Shown here: positions 43,274 through 52,588 of the stretch, piece by piece | Numbering within the stretch: the stretch's first letter is position 1 | Layout: each line of letters opens with the position of its first letter | NCBI GenBank assembly: GCA_020404105.1 | Contig: JADBWH010000076.1 | Coordinates: 1-64,000 of the forward strand | Origin: Pseudanabaena sp. M53BS1SP1A06MG | Lineage (GTDB): Bacteria > Cyanobacteriota > Cyanobacteriia > Pseudanabaenales > Pseudanabaenaceae | Direction of reading: 5' to 3' | DNA: 64,000 nt | Made by a program: the position numbers and the translations under genes | The notes under the pieces: generated by a model | Seen by the model: the letters and a program-made list of their open reading frames with translations, nothing else | Told to the model about the DNA's origin: nothing | The model's database searches: none

Positions 43274-43368
43274 GTTTTGTCACTAAAAAATTTTCAAGTC
43301 TCCATTTTGTTGTGGTCAAAATGGAAATTCACATACAGCATTTTACAATCAAACAAACCCTCATTTTA

Positions 43369-43490
43369 TGGCTGTCGAAGAGAAAGTCGGCACGAAGCGC
43401 CGACTTTCTCTTCGACAGCCATAGTTGGAAAGTATTGCTTCGTAATACTTTCCAACTAAAAAAGACACCCCCTCAGGGATGCCTTTTTTA
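43369..43490 (-). terminator. Three stacked hairpins between cpcA and cpcE, the first ending in a T-run
   Basis: In transcript order (minus strand): a stem within 43458-43490 (GGCATCCC-TGAG-GGGGTGTC, G-U pairs, then TTTTTT), a 14-bp stem 43423-43457 (agttggaaagtatt and complement), and a 22-23-bp stem 43369-43421 (tggctgtcgaagagaaagtc and complement). The first looks like a leaky intrinsic terminator that would separate abundant cpcBA mRNA from cpcEF; the others could stabilise the 3' end. Confidence 0.75.
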
Positions 43491-43519
43491 GAATCCGAAG
43501 AATCTAATCAAATATCGAA

Positions 43520-44011
43520 CTAGAGCAATGCGTTGATAGCATAATCGAGGTAAGAGTTTGCTTCGGAAGCAGCGTCACCGCTCAAACCATGGTTAGCCTT
43601 GATGTACTTCAAAGCTTCAACGTACCAGCTAGGAGACAATTCAAAAGTACGGTTAATTTCAGCCAAGCCACTGATGAGGTAGTCATCAAGAGGACCTGTA
43701 CCACCAACAACCAACGCATAGGTTACGATGCGAAGGTAGTAACCGATGTCTCTGGCACACTTGTCCTTGCCTGTTTGGCTGGAGGCATAGTTAGAACCAG
43801 GAGTATTGGTGGTGTAAGGGAACTTTTGGTAAACAGCATTAGCTGCACCTGCAACCAAAGAGTCAGCCTTTTCGGTCAAAGCCTTAGCAGCAGCTAGACC
43901 AGATGCTGCTTGACGAAAGCGACCAAAAGCAACTTGCAATTCACTAGCGCTGAGGAAACGACCTTGAGAATCTGCTGTAGCTAGAGCTTCAGTTAAAGGG
44001 GTTTTTGACAT
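43520..44011 (-). CDS. cpcA: C-phycocyanin alpha subunit
   Basis: A 163-residue phycobiliprotein. The chromophore site is Cys85 (Cys84 in the usual numbering) in [36 protein letters not shown] and [20 protein letters not shown] are alpha-phycocyanin signatures. It forms alpha-beta monomers with CpcB in phycobilisome rods. A GGAG lies 11-12 bases before the ATG. It follows cpcB by 49 bp. Confidence 0.98.
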   Translation of the reverse strand: MSKTPLTEALATADSQGRFLSASELQVAFGRFRQAASGLAAAKALTEKADSLVAGAANAVYQKFPYTTNTPGSNYASSQTGKDKCARDIGYYLRIVTYALVVGGTGPLDDYLISGLAEINRTFELSPSWYVEALKYIKANHGLSGDAASEANSYLDYAINALL

Positions 44012-44060
44012 GACTTACAATATCTCCAAATAAATTTTTTAAACAATCAAAAGACGCAAA

Positions 44061-44582
44061 CTAAGCAACTGCTGCAGCAGCTCTGTCAAAGTAGCTGCCG
44101 AGTTCAGCAATCAAGCTGCTGCAATCGCCGCGAGTAATACCGTTAGGATCGTTAGCAATTGAGATCGCTGCATCCTTCATCTTTTGAACACCAACCGCAA
44201 CGGAAGCACCAGGAGTACCAAGAGCCAAGTAGGTTTCTCTCAAACCGTTCAAGCAACGGTCATCCAAGATACTGGAATCGCCTGCGAATATAGCGTAGGT
44301 TACATAGCGCAAAATAATTTCCATGTCGCGCAAGCAAGCAGCCATACGACGGTTGGTGTAAGCATTTCCACCAGGTGCGATCAATGCAGGCTGCTCAGCA
44401 AACAAAGCACGAGCAGCGCTAGCAACGATTGCAGAAGAGCTACCAGTGATACGGTTAACGATGTCAATACGCTTGTTACCATCAGCAACGAGTGCATTCA
44501 AAGCATCTAGCTGAGAAGAGGTGAGGTATGCGCCACGTGAATCAGCTTGGGATACTACCTTGGCAAATGCATCTAATGTCAT
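44061..44582 (-). CDS. cpcB: C-phycocyanin beta subunit
   Basis: A 173-residue phycobiliprotein. Two bilin sites are present, Cys83 ([17 protein letters not shown]) and Cys154 ([20 protein letters not shown]), plus Asn73 in GGNAYTN, the residue that is N-methylated in phycocyanin beta. Presence of both cysteines and the phycocyanin-type N-terminus [14 protein letters not shown] supports phycocyanin over phycoerythrocyanin. GGAG lies 11 bases before the start. It is the first gene of the cpc transcript. Confidence 0.98.
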   Translation of the reverse strand: MTLDAFAKVVSQADSRGAYLTSSQLDALNALVADGNKRIDIVNRITGSSSAIVASAARALFAEQPALIAPGGNAYTNRRMAACLRDMEIILRYVTYAIFAGDSSILDDRCLNGLRETYLALGTPGASVAVGVQKMKDAAISIANDPNGITRGDCSSLIAELGSYFDRAAAAVA

Positions 44583-45106
44583 GTTACGTTTATCTCCAAA
44601 TATGTTTAAGTGTCTTTATAAAGACCGAGATAGGCAGAGCCAATCATTTTTTTGCTAAATCTATGCAAGTTCTGAACTTTAATTAATTTTTAATTTAACT
44701 AGAAAATTAAAAAGTCAGAATTAGCTAGAAAAAGTTTTTATTTTTAATTTAAAGAGTTGTTTTTCTCAACCTAACTAGCTAAATTTTTTCTCGCTGGTTT
44801 TGTTTGGCTTCGATTTCCAACTTCTATGTTTATACTATGTCGTTGGATCGTTTTTTATTACAGATTGTCACAATTTATAACAGCTTGTTTCGAGATCAAA
44901 AAGTTGAGTATAGAAAAGCACATTTTCCTTAACAGATGAATAGCCAAAAACACTTGTATATAAAGGGTTTTCAGCCCTTTAGAAGTATTAAGAAGATTAA
45001 ATATGATTTTTTCCTATATCTTCCCTAAACCAGTTAGGAAGCCATATTTCTACTCTTCTGTTCACTTGGAACCATAAATAATGATTTTTAGCTAAAAAGG
45101 AGGCAC
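44583..45106 (-). promoter_or_regulatory. Upstream region of cpcB (AT-rich leader and promoter area)
   Basis: This 524-bp gene-free stretch must hold the cpc promoter. It is very AT-rich near the gene (several taattttt/aaaaatta runs at about 44677-44757) and contains a small stem aaaggg-ttttcag-cccttt at 44963-44981. The transcription start cannot be placed by reading. A long untranslated leader is common for cpc operons. Confidence 0.5.
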
Positions 45107-45187
45107 GGTAGTGCTGCAAAGTAATTTTTTTAGTAATTGTGTTGCGGGCGCGAAGCGCCCGCAACACAATTACATTGCATAACTATC
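45107..45187. repeat. MITE-like family C, copy 2 (81 bp)
   Basis: Same ends as copy 1 (ggtagtgctgcaa at the left, ttgcataactatc at the right) and the same 19-20-bp GC-rich stem around gcgggcgcgaagcgcccgc. The loop is inverted relative to copy 1 (gaag in place of cttc). Confidence 0.75.
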
Positions 45188-45216
45188 AAGGAGGCGCAAA
45201 GCACCTCCTTTTTTGA
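45188..45216. terminator. Short hairpin after glyQ
   Basis: AAGGAGG-CGCAAAGC-A-CCTCCTT, followed on the plus strand by a T-run. It lies 18 bases beyond the glyQ stop; the T-run is on the plus strand, so its direction for glyQ is unclear. Confidence 0.5.
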
Positions 45217-45233
45217 GAAGTTTTTTGAGGGAT

Positions 45234-46148
45234 TTAAGAAGCCACCTTTAGATCTGCACTCAATGGGAAACCTAATGCTTCGCGTTGAGCATAATAAAGT
45301 TTTGCCACCTGTCGAGCCAGATTACGGATGCGTCCAATATAGCGAGTACGCTCGGTTACGGAGATTACTCCTCGCGCATCTAGTAAGTTAAAGGAATGGG
45401 AGCATTTCAATACATAGTCAAAGGCGGGTAATACTAGCTCGGATTCTAGTAAATTCCCTGCTTCCTTTTCATATTGGAGGAATAGCTGAAACAATAGGTC
45501 AGAATCTTGAGGCTTACCGCCAAAGTTGCCAAAGTTGTAGCCGCTATGCTCGACTTCGCCTTGGTGATGTACTTGACCATATTTGATGTCGCCTAATTCT
45601 GGGTGTGATCGCCACACAATGTCATACACTGAGTCCACGCCTTGGAGATACATCACCAAGCGCTCTAAACCATAGGTGATTTCCGCAGAAACAGGGCGAC
45701 AGTCTAGACCACCAACCTGTTGGAAGTACGTGAACTGGGTAACTTCCATGCCATCTAGCCAGACTTCCCAACCCACACCCCATGCACCGAGGGTGGGTGA
45801 TTCCCAGTCATCTTCAACGAAGCGGACATCGTGATCGGCGGGATCGATACCAAGATATTTCAAACTATTGAGATATTGCTCTAGCACATCATCGGGAGAT
45901 GGCTTAAGAATTACTTGAAATTGATAATAATGTTGCAAACGGTTAGGATTTTCGCCATAGCGTCCATCGGTTGGACGGCGGCATGGTTCGACATAGGCAA
46001 CGTTCCAAGGCTCAGGTCCGATCGCTCTTAGGAAAGTATGCGGACTCATGGTTCCCGCACCCTTTTCAATGTCGTAGGGTTGAGCAATCAAACATCCGCG
46101 ATCGCTCCAGTACTTTTGCAACGCCAAAATAACTGACTGAAAATCCAT
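45234..46148 (-). CDS. glyQ: Glycyl-tRNA synthetase alpha subunit
   Basis: A 304-residue class II synthetase subunit of the bacterial alpha2-beta2 type. [40 protein letters not shown] and [20 protein letters not shown] are signature segments around motif 2, and the C-terminal [20 protein letters not shown] is typical. The alpha subunit holds the glycine and ATP sites; the beta subunit (glyS) is not in the window. Full length. Confidence 0.98.
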   Translation of the reverse strand: MDFQSVILALQKYWSDRGCLIAQPYDIEKGAGTMSPHTFLRAIGPEPWNVAYVEPCRRPTDGRYGENPNRLQHYYQFQVILKPSPDDVLEQYLNSLKYLGIDPADHDVRFVEDDWESPTLGAWGVGWEVWLDGMEVTQFTYFQQVGGLDCRPVSAEITYGLERLVMYLQGVDSVYDIVWRSHPELGDIKYGQVHHQGEVEHSGYNFGNFGGKPQDSDLLFQLFLQYEKEAGNLLESELVLPAFDYVLKCSHSFNLLDARGVISVTERTRYIGRIRNLARQVAKLYYAQREALGFPLSADLKVAS

Positions 46149-46253
46149 GCTTTACGGGGCAATAACACTCTAATCTTCTTAATCCTACCAGCGATCGCCT
46201 TGACATTCTTGATAGAGGTACTTGATCCATACTTATGCAAGGATCAAGTACCT

Positions 46254-47555
46254 CTATCTAAGTGACCAAGAACTAGTTAACACTTGCTTTGTTGTTGTCA
46301 AAGCATATATATCGATCATCCCTGGATATCTGGATGCTCCTCGCGTTTTTAAGCTAGACATACCTAAAGCAATTTTGACATTGCCATTGTCGCCAATTTT
46401 GGCACATCGACTAAAACGGCTATGGGCATTGACAAAGATGGTGCTGCTATTGATGCGACTCACAAAGCGATCTCGTTCAGATAGGGAGTCGGTTAGTAAC
46501 ACATCCGCATGACCACTACTATATTGATTGATCCAGGCGATCGCCTCTTCCGTATCCTGCACCACTTTAATGGCGATGGTTTCATCTAAATATGATTGTC
46601 CCCACACATCTTCAAGCTCAATTGCCTTATCAATCATTGCTTTACTAGGTTTATCTGTTTCATCACTATGGTTCTCCTCAAGGAAATGACGAAAATAAGT
46701 TGTAGTCCATGCACAGCCCCTTACTACCAAACCTTGCTTTTGAAGACGAACAATCCACTCGCCTAAACCTCGATCTAGCCATGATTGATGCACAACTACT
46801 TTTTCGATCGCATTTACAGCATCAGGCTCACCTTTGCGACTATTTAAAATAATTTCCTTAGCAAAGTCGAGACTGCCTGAAGCCGATAAATATAGATAAC
46901 AATTACCCATCGAGATCGGTAAGGCAGAAACGGTGGCTTGCTTACTCACCTGTTGTACAAAACTGGGGCGACCATAGGGAATAACTAACCGCAAATATTT
47001 TTCTTGAACAATTAGCTCTTTCAGAGCAACCCCTTTAGGTACAGAGGTCATACATGCTTCAGGAAATCCCCTAGAGAGGAGGACATCTTTTGCGATCGCT
47101 GCGATCGCTTCTTGAGTATATGTACCTTCATTGCCACCCTTGAGAATGATTGTGTTACCAACCTTGAGGCACATGCCTGCCGCAATCAATCCCAATTGGG
47201 GAAATCCTTCATACACAAAAGCAACTACACCTAAGGGGATGCGTTGATAACCATTGATTCCCACATGCAGGGTCAGGGGATCAGGCAAGCCAGAAAGCTG
47301 CCTCAAACATTCGATCGCGTGATTCAGTCTTTCAGGAGTTAGTTTGAGCCACTCAAGGACGATCTCAGGTACTGCCATATCTCGGCTAGATTCTAAATCC
47401 AAGGTATTTGCTTCTAAAATTGCATTTTTATGCTTTTTAATTACTTCAGCAAGCTCTAACAATAAACTATCGCGTTCTTTTATAGGGATTTGTGCGAGTT
47501 GTAGTGCGGCAGCATGGGATTTATAAATGAAGCCTGTAAGGTCTTCTGGTGACAT
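46254..47555 (-). CDS. ProA (gamma-glutamyl phosphate reductase) paralogue lacking the canonical catalytic Cys
   Basis: A 433-residue aldehyde-dehydrogenase-fold protein. It keeps the ProA frame: LGVVAFVYEGFPQLGLIAAG, NTIILKGGNEGTYTQEAIAA, YGRPSFVQQVSKQATVSALP, PISMGNCYLYL (Cys219) and the C-terminal DNGNVKIALGMSSLKTRG. Where ProA has its nucleophile in RPSVCNAIETLLVH, this protein reads EPDAVNAIEKVVVH, with Val at 247. Canonical ProA makes glutamate semialdehyde for proline. Without the cysteine this is probably a pseudoenzyme or an altered activity, and a normal proA may lie elsewhere. Frame is intact, so it is under selection. Confidence 0.85.
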   Translation of the reverse strand: MSPEDLTGFIYKSHAAALQLAQIPIKERDSLLLELAEVIKKHKNAILEANTLDLESSRDMAVPEIVLEWLKLTPERLNHAIECLRQLSGLPDPLTLHVGINGYQRIPLGVVAFVYEGFPQLGLIAAGMCLKVGNTIILKGGNEGTYTQEAIAAIAKDVLLSRGFPEACMTSVPKGVALKELIVQEKYLRLVIPYGRPSFVQQVSKQATVSALPISMGNCYLYLSASGSLDFAKEIILNSRKGEPDAVNAIEKVVVHQSWLDRGLGEWIVRLQKQGLVVRGCAWTTTYFRHFLEENHSDETDKPSKAMIDKAIELEDVWGQSYLDETIAIKVVQDTEEAIAWINQYSSGHADVLLTDSLSERDRFVSRINSSTIFVNAHSRFSRCAKIGDNGNVKIALGMSSLKTRGASRYPGMIDIYALTTTKQVLTSSWSLR

Positions 47556-47646
47556 ATGGGTAATAACTACTTAAATACAAGACTGGAAAAATTTCTATAT
47601 GAATAAAAATTAGCGAAATTTTCTAAAAAATATTCTTAAAAGGTTT

Positions 47647-48063
47647 CTAAAAACTGCGACGGCGCAATATGAGCAACCGCCATACTAACAAACTTAACAG
47701 GGTAAACAACAAGATCACTAGGGGTATAGTAAAAGCTGATTTAGGATCCAGTATCCACATAATTACTAGTGATAAAAACAGTAAAGAGGTTATATACATC
47801 AAGACTGTTTCTAGCAAAGGATATTGCTGATATTCACGAATGGCTCGCCATTTGCCAATCCATTGCCATTTATGGCGTTGAGAGTCAATCCCTCCTACCT
47901 GTAATAGACTATAGCCATCATTCTCTAACTCAAACAATAATGAGCAGCGATCGCAGCCAAAAGCATCCGTCAATGCGATCGGTTTTAACTTTCCTCGTTT
48001 GCGTGGGCAAGGACAAGGATAAATTTGCTCTAGGTCGATTTTTTGAGGCTTATGAATATGCAC
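47647..48063 (-). CDS. Zinc-ribbon membrane protein, conserved in cyanobacteria
   Basis: A protein of about 138 residues. The N-terminal domain has IYPCPCPRKRGKLKPIALTD and FGCDRCSLLFEL, two CxC/CxxC pairs that likely bind zinc, followed by KWQWIGKWRAI. Two adjacent membrane segments (about 85-105 and 112-130) end in Arg-rich LLILRRRSF. I do not know a named function. The frame opens at a TTG (48084); a GTG at 48063 starts nearer the conserved part and was chosen tentatively. Confidence 0.65.
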   Translation of the reverse strand: MHIHKPQKIDLEQIYPCPCPRKRGKLKPIALTDAFGCDRCSLLFELENDGYSLLQVGGIDSQRHKWQWIGKWRAIREYQQYPLLETVLMYITSLLFLSLVIMWILDPKSAFTIPLVILLFTLLSLLVWRLLILRRRSF

Positions 48064-48306
48064 TAGACAAACAAGCTCAACCAAAATGCTAACAAAATGT
48101 ATATTCAGAGCAAGAGTGAGTTATCTAAGAATTGTATATCAATACAAATAAGGTAAAGGCAACAATATTAAGTAGCCTATTTACCAATATAGCGATCATC
48201 TTAAATTCATTAAAATTTCATACTACAGCATTCTCAAAAAAATTTGTGCTGCAATTCACCAAGATTGATGTATTATTCAATTCGGTGTCAAAAACACCTA
48301 TCACAA

Positions 48307-48387
48307 GCGGATGTGGCGGAATTGGTAGACGCGCTAGATTTAGGTTCTAGTATCTCTGATGTGAGAGTTCGAGTCTCTCCATCCGCA
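48307..48387 (+). tRNA. tRNA-Leu (UAG)
   Basis: Acceptor stem gcggatg (48307-48313) pairs with catccgc (48380-48386), discriminator A at 48387. The anticodon arm is CTAGA-TTTAGGT-TCTAG with anticodon TAG at 48341-48343, and the T arm is GAGAG-TTCGAGT-CTCTC. An extended variable region (about 12 nt) is as expected for a class II tRNA. The CCA is not encoded. Confidence 0.97.
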
Positions 48388-48390
48388 TTT

Positions 48391-48439
48391 AACAAAACCA
48401 AAAGAGCCAGTGCTATGCACTGGCTCTTTTGGTTTTGTT
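48391..48439 (+). terminator. 23-bp terminator hairpin after tRNA-Leu
   Basis: The arms 48391-48413 and 48417-48439 are exactly complementary around a TAT loop, including gagccagtgc/gcactggctc. It begins 3 bases after the tRNA and runs into T-rich sequence. Confidence 0.85.
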
Positions 48440-48617
48440 AAGTCTCATCAAGATTATTACAGGCTCTTTAATCTGTAAGAGATCCAAGGAATTTTCAAAA
48501 ATTTATGTTATAAGTTCTTATCTCATTCTATAAATAAATGCCCTATCATCACTTATTGAGAATTGAGATAAATGCTTACTGACCTAGACTTACTCTTTAA
48601 AATCCCCCAAATTACTT

Positions 48618-49871
48618 ATGTCCGAAACTGTAATTAGAGTAGAGAATCTAAGTAAAAAATATATAATTGGTCACGAGAGAGAAAGATATACAGCTCTAAG
48701 AGATGTTATCGCTAATGGCATAAAATCAATAGGTAAAAGATTTTCTAAGCATGAATATATTGATCCAAATATCGAAGAATTTTGGGCACTTAAAGATATC
48801 TCTTTTGAAATTAAACAAGGCGATCGCGTTGGCATCATCGGACGCAATGGCGCAGGCAAATCAACATTATTAAAAATTCTTAGCCGCATCACTGAACCCA
48901 CTACTGGCAAAATTTCAATTAAAGGGAGAGTCGCCAGTCTTCTAGAAGTAGGTACAGGATTCCATCCAGAACTTACAGGCAGGGAAAACATTTATCTCAA
49001 TGGAGCGATATTAGGGATGAATCGCGCTGAGATTAAAAAAAAGTTCGATGAAATAGTGACCTTTGCAGAAATCGAGAAATTCTTAGATACTCCCGTCAAA
49101 CGTTATTCTTCAGGAATGTACGTGCGCCTAGCCTTTGCTGTTGCCGCCCATCTAGAACCAGAGATTTTAATAGTTGATGAAGTCCTAGCCGTAGGTGATG
49201 CTCAATTCCAGAAAAAATGTCTAGGCAAAATGGAAGATGTGAGCAAGGAAGGACGAACTGTTTTATTTGTTAGTCACAACATGTCTTATATCACGAAAAT
49301 TTGTTTTAATGGCTTGCTGGTAGAAAAAGGGGAAATAAAACTAGCTTCAACTATAGAATCAGTAACGGTGTCTTATCTAAAACAAACTAACTCCTTATCT
49401 GAAACAAAAAAAATTATATTTTCAATTAATAATATAGATCGTCCTCAATTTACAGAAATTAGCATTATAAATAATAATGTTAGTTATGGTGATACTCTAA
49501 CTATCTCTTTTGTCATTCAATCTCCTTATCAGTGTGAGGTGGCTATTGAGATAGAGATTCATGACGAAAGAGGAATACCTATCATTTACACATCTACAGC
49601 ACCGATGGGTGATAGTTTATTAAAAATTAATCCTAAAAAAGGAAATGTTTATGAGCTTAATCTTTCTCCTTTAAATTTAGCTTCAGGGGATTATTACTTG
49701 TATTTTTGGTTGATAAAACCATGGGCTGAGAATTACCATATTGCAAAAGAACCTCTCAAATTTTCTGTACAAAAATCTGATCCTTGCAACTCAGGATTTG
49801 AATTTAAACAGTCTTATGGAAGAGGAGCTACAACTATGCCTATAATTTCTATAGTTGCACAAGACAAATAA
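48618..49871 (+). CDS. Polysaccharide-export ABC transporter ATP-binding protein (Wzt-like)
   Basis: A 417-residue protein. Its ABC domain (1-245) has GIIGRNGAGKSTLLKILSRI (Walker A), RVASLLEVGTGFHPELTGRE (characteristic of O-antigen/teichoic acid exporters), YSSGMYVRLAFAVA (signature) and LIVDEVLAVGD (Walker B). A C-terminal immunoglobulin-like Wzt carbohydrate-binding domain follows (about 285-410), which usually recognises the capped glycan end. It starts the glycan island. The partner permease (Wzm) is not in the window. Confidence 0.93.
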   Translation: MSETVIRVENLSKKYIIGHERERYTALRDVIANGIKSIGKRFSKHEYIDPNIEEFWALKDISFEIKQGDRVGIIGRNGAGKSTLLKILSRITEPTTGKISIKGRVASLLEVGTGFHPELTGRENIYLNGAILGMNRAEIKKKFDEIVTFAEIEKFLDTPVKRYSSGMYVRLAFAVAAHLEPEILIVDEVLAVGDAQFQKKCLGKMEDVSKEGRTVLFVSHNMSYITKICFNGLLVEKGEIKLASTIESVTVSYLKQTNSLSETKKIIFSINNIDRPQFTEISIINNNVSYGDTLTISFVIQSPYQCEVAIEIEIHDERGIPIIYTSTAPMGDSLLKINPKKGNVYELNLSPLNLASGDYYLYFWLIKPWAENYHIAKEPLKFSVQKSDPCNSGFEFKQSYGRGATTMPIISIVAQDK

Positions 49872-49872
49872 C

Positions 49873-50718
49873 ATGAAAAATTTATTTGCATTAAATCAAG
49901 CAGAATGGAAACACAAGTTATTAGTTTCATATATAAAATCCCCGAATCATCCTACAAAGTTGCGATTAGCTAAATGGCTGCAAAATTTTCTGGGTTTGAA
50001 AAATATATTGTTTGTCACCGATTCGGGCATAAAAATGCTTTTGTATTCTGAAGATTATGTGCAATATCAAATCTTGTATAATGGAATGTATGAAGAAAAA
50101 ACAGTACAGTTAATTAAATCTCTATTAAAGGAAGGAGATTGTTTCGTTGATATAGGAAGTCACGTTGGTTTATACTCCCTAGAAGGTTCTAGAATTGTAG
50201 GTAGTTCAGGCAAAATTTTTGCTTTTGAACCAAATCCCAAAACTTTTAATAGATTACTGCTGAATATACAGCTTAATAATACAAAAAACATCTATCCTAT
50301 GCTAATGGCTGTATCAAATAAAAATGGTGTAGTTACGATGGATTTACCTCCTGACGGAAATTGGGGAATAACAAGGAGTTCTCATTTAGGAAGTGATAAT
50401 TGCTTTATCACTTTGAGCGTAAGACTAGATACATTATTTATTTCAGATTTAAAGATAAATAAAATAGATGTTATTAAAATGGACGTAGAGGGTTTAGAAC
50501 TTAGTGTTTTAGAGGGCTTAATGGAATCAAATATAATATTCCCAAGAAATATTATATTTGAATATATCCCAAATAGTTTTTCTCATGCATATGATGCCGC
50601 TATGTACTTAATAAACAAGGGATATGATCTATATGATGTTTTAGGTAACCCATACGACATTAATACCAAAGAAACCTTAATTGATTTAAACTTGTGGGCA
50701 AAAAAAGAAAATGAATAG
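49873..50718 (+). CDS. FkbM family methyltransferase
   Basis: A 281-residue SAM-dependent methyltransferase: GDCFVDIGSHVGLYSLEGSR (SAM motif I), IFAFEPNPKTFNRLLLNIQL, and KIDVIKMDVEGLELSVLEGL, the FkbM hallmark. These enzymes O-methylate sugars or polyketides; in this island a glycan is the likely acceptor. The ATG at 49873 lies directly after the ABC gene stop (49871), and the gene overlaps the next by 8 bases. Use of AT-rich codons (many ATA, AAA, TTA) is marked. Confidence 0.9.
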   Translation: MKNLFALNQAEWKHKLLVSYIKSPNHPTKLRLAKWLQNFLGLKNILFVTDSGIKMLLYSEDYVQYQILYNGMYEEKTVQLIKSLLKEGDCFVDIGSHVGLYSLEGSRIVGSSGKIFAFEPNPKTFNRLLLNIQLNNTKNIYPMLMAVSNKNGVVTMDLPPDGNWGITRSSHLGSDNCFITLSVRLDTLFISDLKINKIDVIKMDVEGLELSVLEGLMESNIIFPRNIIFEYIPNSFSHAYDAAMYLINKGYDLYDVLGNPYDINTKETLIDLNLWAKKENE

Positions 50719-51556
50719 TAATCAAATTAGTTTGCTAATTTTTACTTGCGAAGGTAGAGAGCATTTGCTTCCTACTACTCTGCAATCTTTAAACAAGACT
50801 TGTAACTACCCATTTGAACACACAATACTAGCTATCGATGGGCAGTATAGTAATGAAACAATAAAAATCGTCAAACCAAAATTTATCGTTCAGAACTATA
50901 ATCGCCGAGGTTATATTCAAAGCATTCTTAATGCTTTGAAATTAGTTGAAACTGATTTCTTTTTTTGGTTAGAAGATGATTGGGTATTTACACAAGAAAT
51001 TGATCTTCAATATCTCTTAGAAGAACTAAATATAAATCCTGATTGGGTACAAATTAGATTGAGTAAGACAGCCCCTCTATCCTCGGGAGAAAAAAAGAAC
51101 TCTCTAACTGATAGAGTGTATGAATCAATTTATGGATTTTCCGCTAATCCCTGCCTTTGTAGAACTAATTTGGTATATCAGGGATTTGATGCTCTGAAGC
51201 ACGAGTCAAGAGATCCTACACTTGGATTTGAGCAATTCCTTTCTCAATGGTTTGACAAGCAAAGGTTATTTTGTGGAGTCCTTGATCCTGGAGAAGAATC
51301 CCCAATTGAACATACAGGCTATTTAGAAAGCACTCCTCGCCAATGGCATATGACAGCTTCCTTAAATGGAGAAACAAATGAATACTTGTCTGGGATGAGA
51401 GGTTCACCATCACCCTCAATTTGGCGAAGATTATTAATGGCTTGTAAATTAACTTGGGCATATTACAAGGTTCTTATCTGCCAATTATGGCAACGTGAAG
51501 CTTATGATTTAGCCTTTCGATTTGTTGCTACTACTAAGAAGACAAAAGTTAGATGA
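50711..51556 (+). CDS. Putative GT2-like glycosyltransferase
   Basis: A 281-residue protein with a GT-A-like fold: NQISLLIFTCEGREHLLPTT, TILAIDGQYSN, and the acidic metal/nucleotide motif FFFWLEDDWVF near residue 78. A C-terminal helical region near 250 may lie on the membrane. It is divergent from common GT2 enzymes; donor and acceptor are unknown. It overlaps both neighbours (8 and 4 bases), so expression is coupled. Confidence 0.75.
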   Translation: MNSNQISLLIFTCEGREHLLPTTLQSLNKTCNYPFEHTILAIDGQYSNETIKIVKPKFIVQNYNRRGYIQSILNALKLVETDFFFWLEDDWVFTQEIDLQYLLEELNINPDWVQIRLSKTAPLSSGEKKNSLTDRVYESIYGFSANPCLCRTNLVYQGFDALKHESRDPTLGFEQFLSQWFDKQRLFCGVLDPGEESPIEHTGYLESTPRQWHMTASLNGETNEYLSGMRGSPSPSIWRRLLMACKLTWAYYKVLICQLWQREAYDLAFRFVATTKKTKVR

Positions 51557-52533
51557 GTTACAAAAACAGTCAGAGATCAGTTCTCACTATAGCCACTGGA
51601 AAATCGATTTATATTCAAATGGCAGTCAATCTTGCTCGTTCCTTTAAATGGTGGCATAAAAATAGTGAGATCAAATTTGTCATTGCGACAGACCAAAGAG
51701 AATTAATTCCCCCTGACTTGTCAGATATTGAAATAGTCGAGTTGTCTCCAAATCAATATGGTCAGGGATTTTCTACAAAATTACATTTAGATAAAATTAC
51801 TTCTGCTGAGAAAATTCTCTTTATTGATGCAGATTGTTTATGTGTCGGTTCACTGGAATCCTTGTTTGATCGCTTTGCTGGTCATTCTGTCTCAGTGATC
51901 GGAGGAGAAATTTCTCAAGGAGAATGGTTTGGGGATGTGGCTTCTGTCTGTTGTCAGTTTCAAGTCAAGTCTTTACCTAAATTTAATGGTGGAGTTTATT
52001 ATATTGAAAAGGGAGAAATGAGTAATCAGGTTTATACTAAAGCTCGAGAACTTGAGCCACTGTATGATAAAATTGGTCTAATTCGATTAAGGGGGAAACC
52101 GAATGATGAATTACTAATGGCGATCGCCATGGCTATTTATAAGCAACAACCAATTCCAGATGATGGAACCATTTTAAGCGATCCCCAAGCTTGTCAAGGG
52201 GGGGTATTTATTGACGTATTTCGAGGTTACTCTAGACTAATTAATCCACCTGCTCCACATCCCCAACATCAAGACTGGTATCCCTTTGAGGAAGTGAGTC
52301 CTCTGTTAGTTCACTTTTTAGGCTATCATACCGATTTTTATCCCTACAAAAGAGAAGAGCTAAGACTAAAATTAGTCGTAGCTAAAAAGTTGCCAGTGTG
52401 GCTAAGTAATATCTTGGCAACCCTTCTTTGCTCTATACCTTTACTTAGTAAAAGATTTTTAATTAATTCACTACGCCCTATTTATCATAGATTTTTTGGC
52501 ATTAGGGCTGTAAAAACATCCGCTAGGCTTTAG
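51553..52533 (+). CDS. GT8-like glycosyltransferase (putative)
   Basis: A 326-residue protein: SVLTIATGKSIYIQMAVNLA, KILFIDADCLCVGSLESLFD with the DxD motif, KFNGGVYYIEKGEMSN and FLGYHTDFYPY resemble galactosyltransferase-like (GT8) GT-A enzymes. A hydrophobic segment near 285-305 (LSNILATLLCSIPLLS) may anchor the C-terminus. Substrate unknown. Confidence 0.75.
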   Translation: MSYKNSQRSVLTIATGKSIYIQMAVNLARSFKWWHKNSEIKFVIATDQRELIPPDLSDIEIVELSPNQYGQGFSTKLHLDKITSAEKILFIDADCLCVGSLESLFDRFAGHSVSVIGGEISQGEWFGDVASVCCQFQVKSLPKFNGGVYYIEKGEMSNQVYTKARELEPLYDKIGLIRLRGKPNDELLMAIAMAIYKQQPIPDDGTILSDPQACQGGVFIDVFRGYSRLINPPAPHPQHQDWYPFEEVSPLLVHFLGYHTDFYPYKREELRLKLVVAKKLPVWLSNILATLLCSIPLLSKRFLINSLRPIYHRFFGIRAVKTSARL

Positions 52534-52588
52534 CCTAAAGCCTATATATCCGAACTAACTACTCAAACTAAATACATACTTCATCTAT

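Noticed and set aside
44061-44582. cpcB considered as phycoerythrocyanin beta (pecB)
   Set aside because: The neighbouring alpha subunit and cpcE/cpcF lyase genes are of phycocyanin type, and no pecE/pecF-like isomerase gene is present.
45188-45216. Hairpin after glyQ considered as the certain glyQ terminator
   Set aside because: The T-run is on the plus strand only, so it is reported with low confidence and not as a definite glyQ terminator.
47769-48092. 107-codon plus-strand frame opposite the zinc-ribbon membrane protein gene
   Set aside because: Lies wholly antisense to a protein with recognisable Cys pairs and membrane segments; no support of its own.
48307-48620. tRNA-Leu as an attachment site for an integrative element
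   Set aside because: No integrase gene and no repeat of the tRNA 3' end was found farther along the island, so no att site is claimed.
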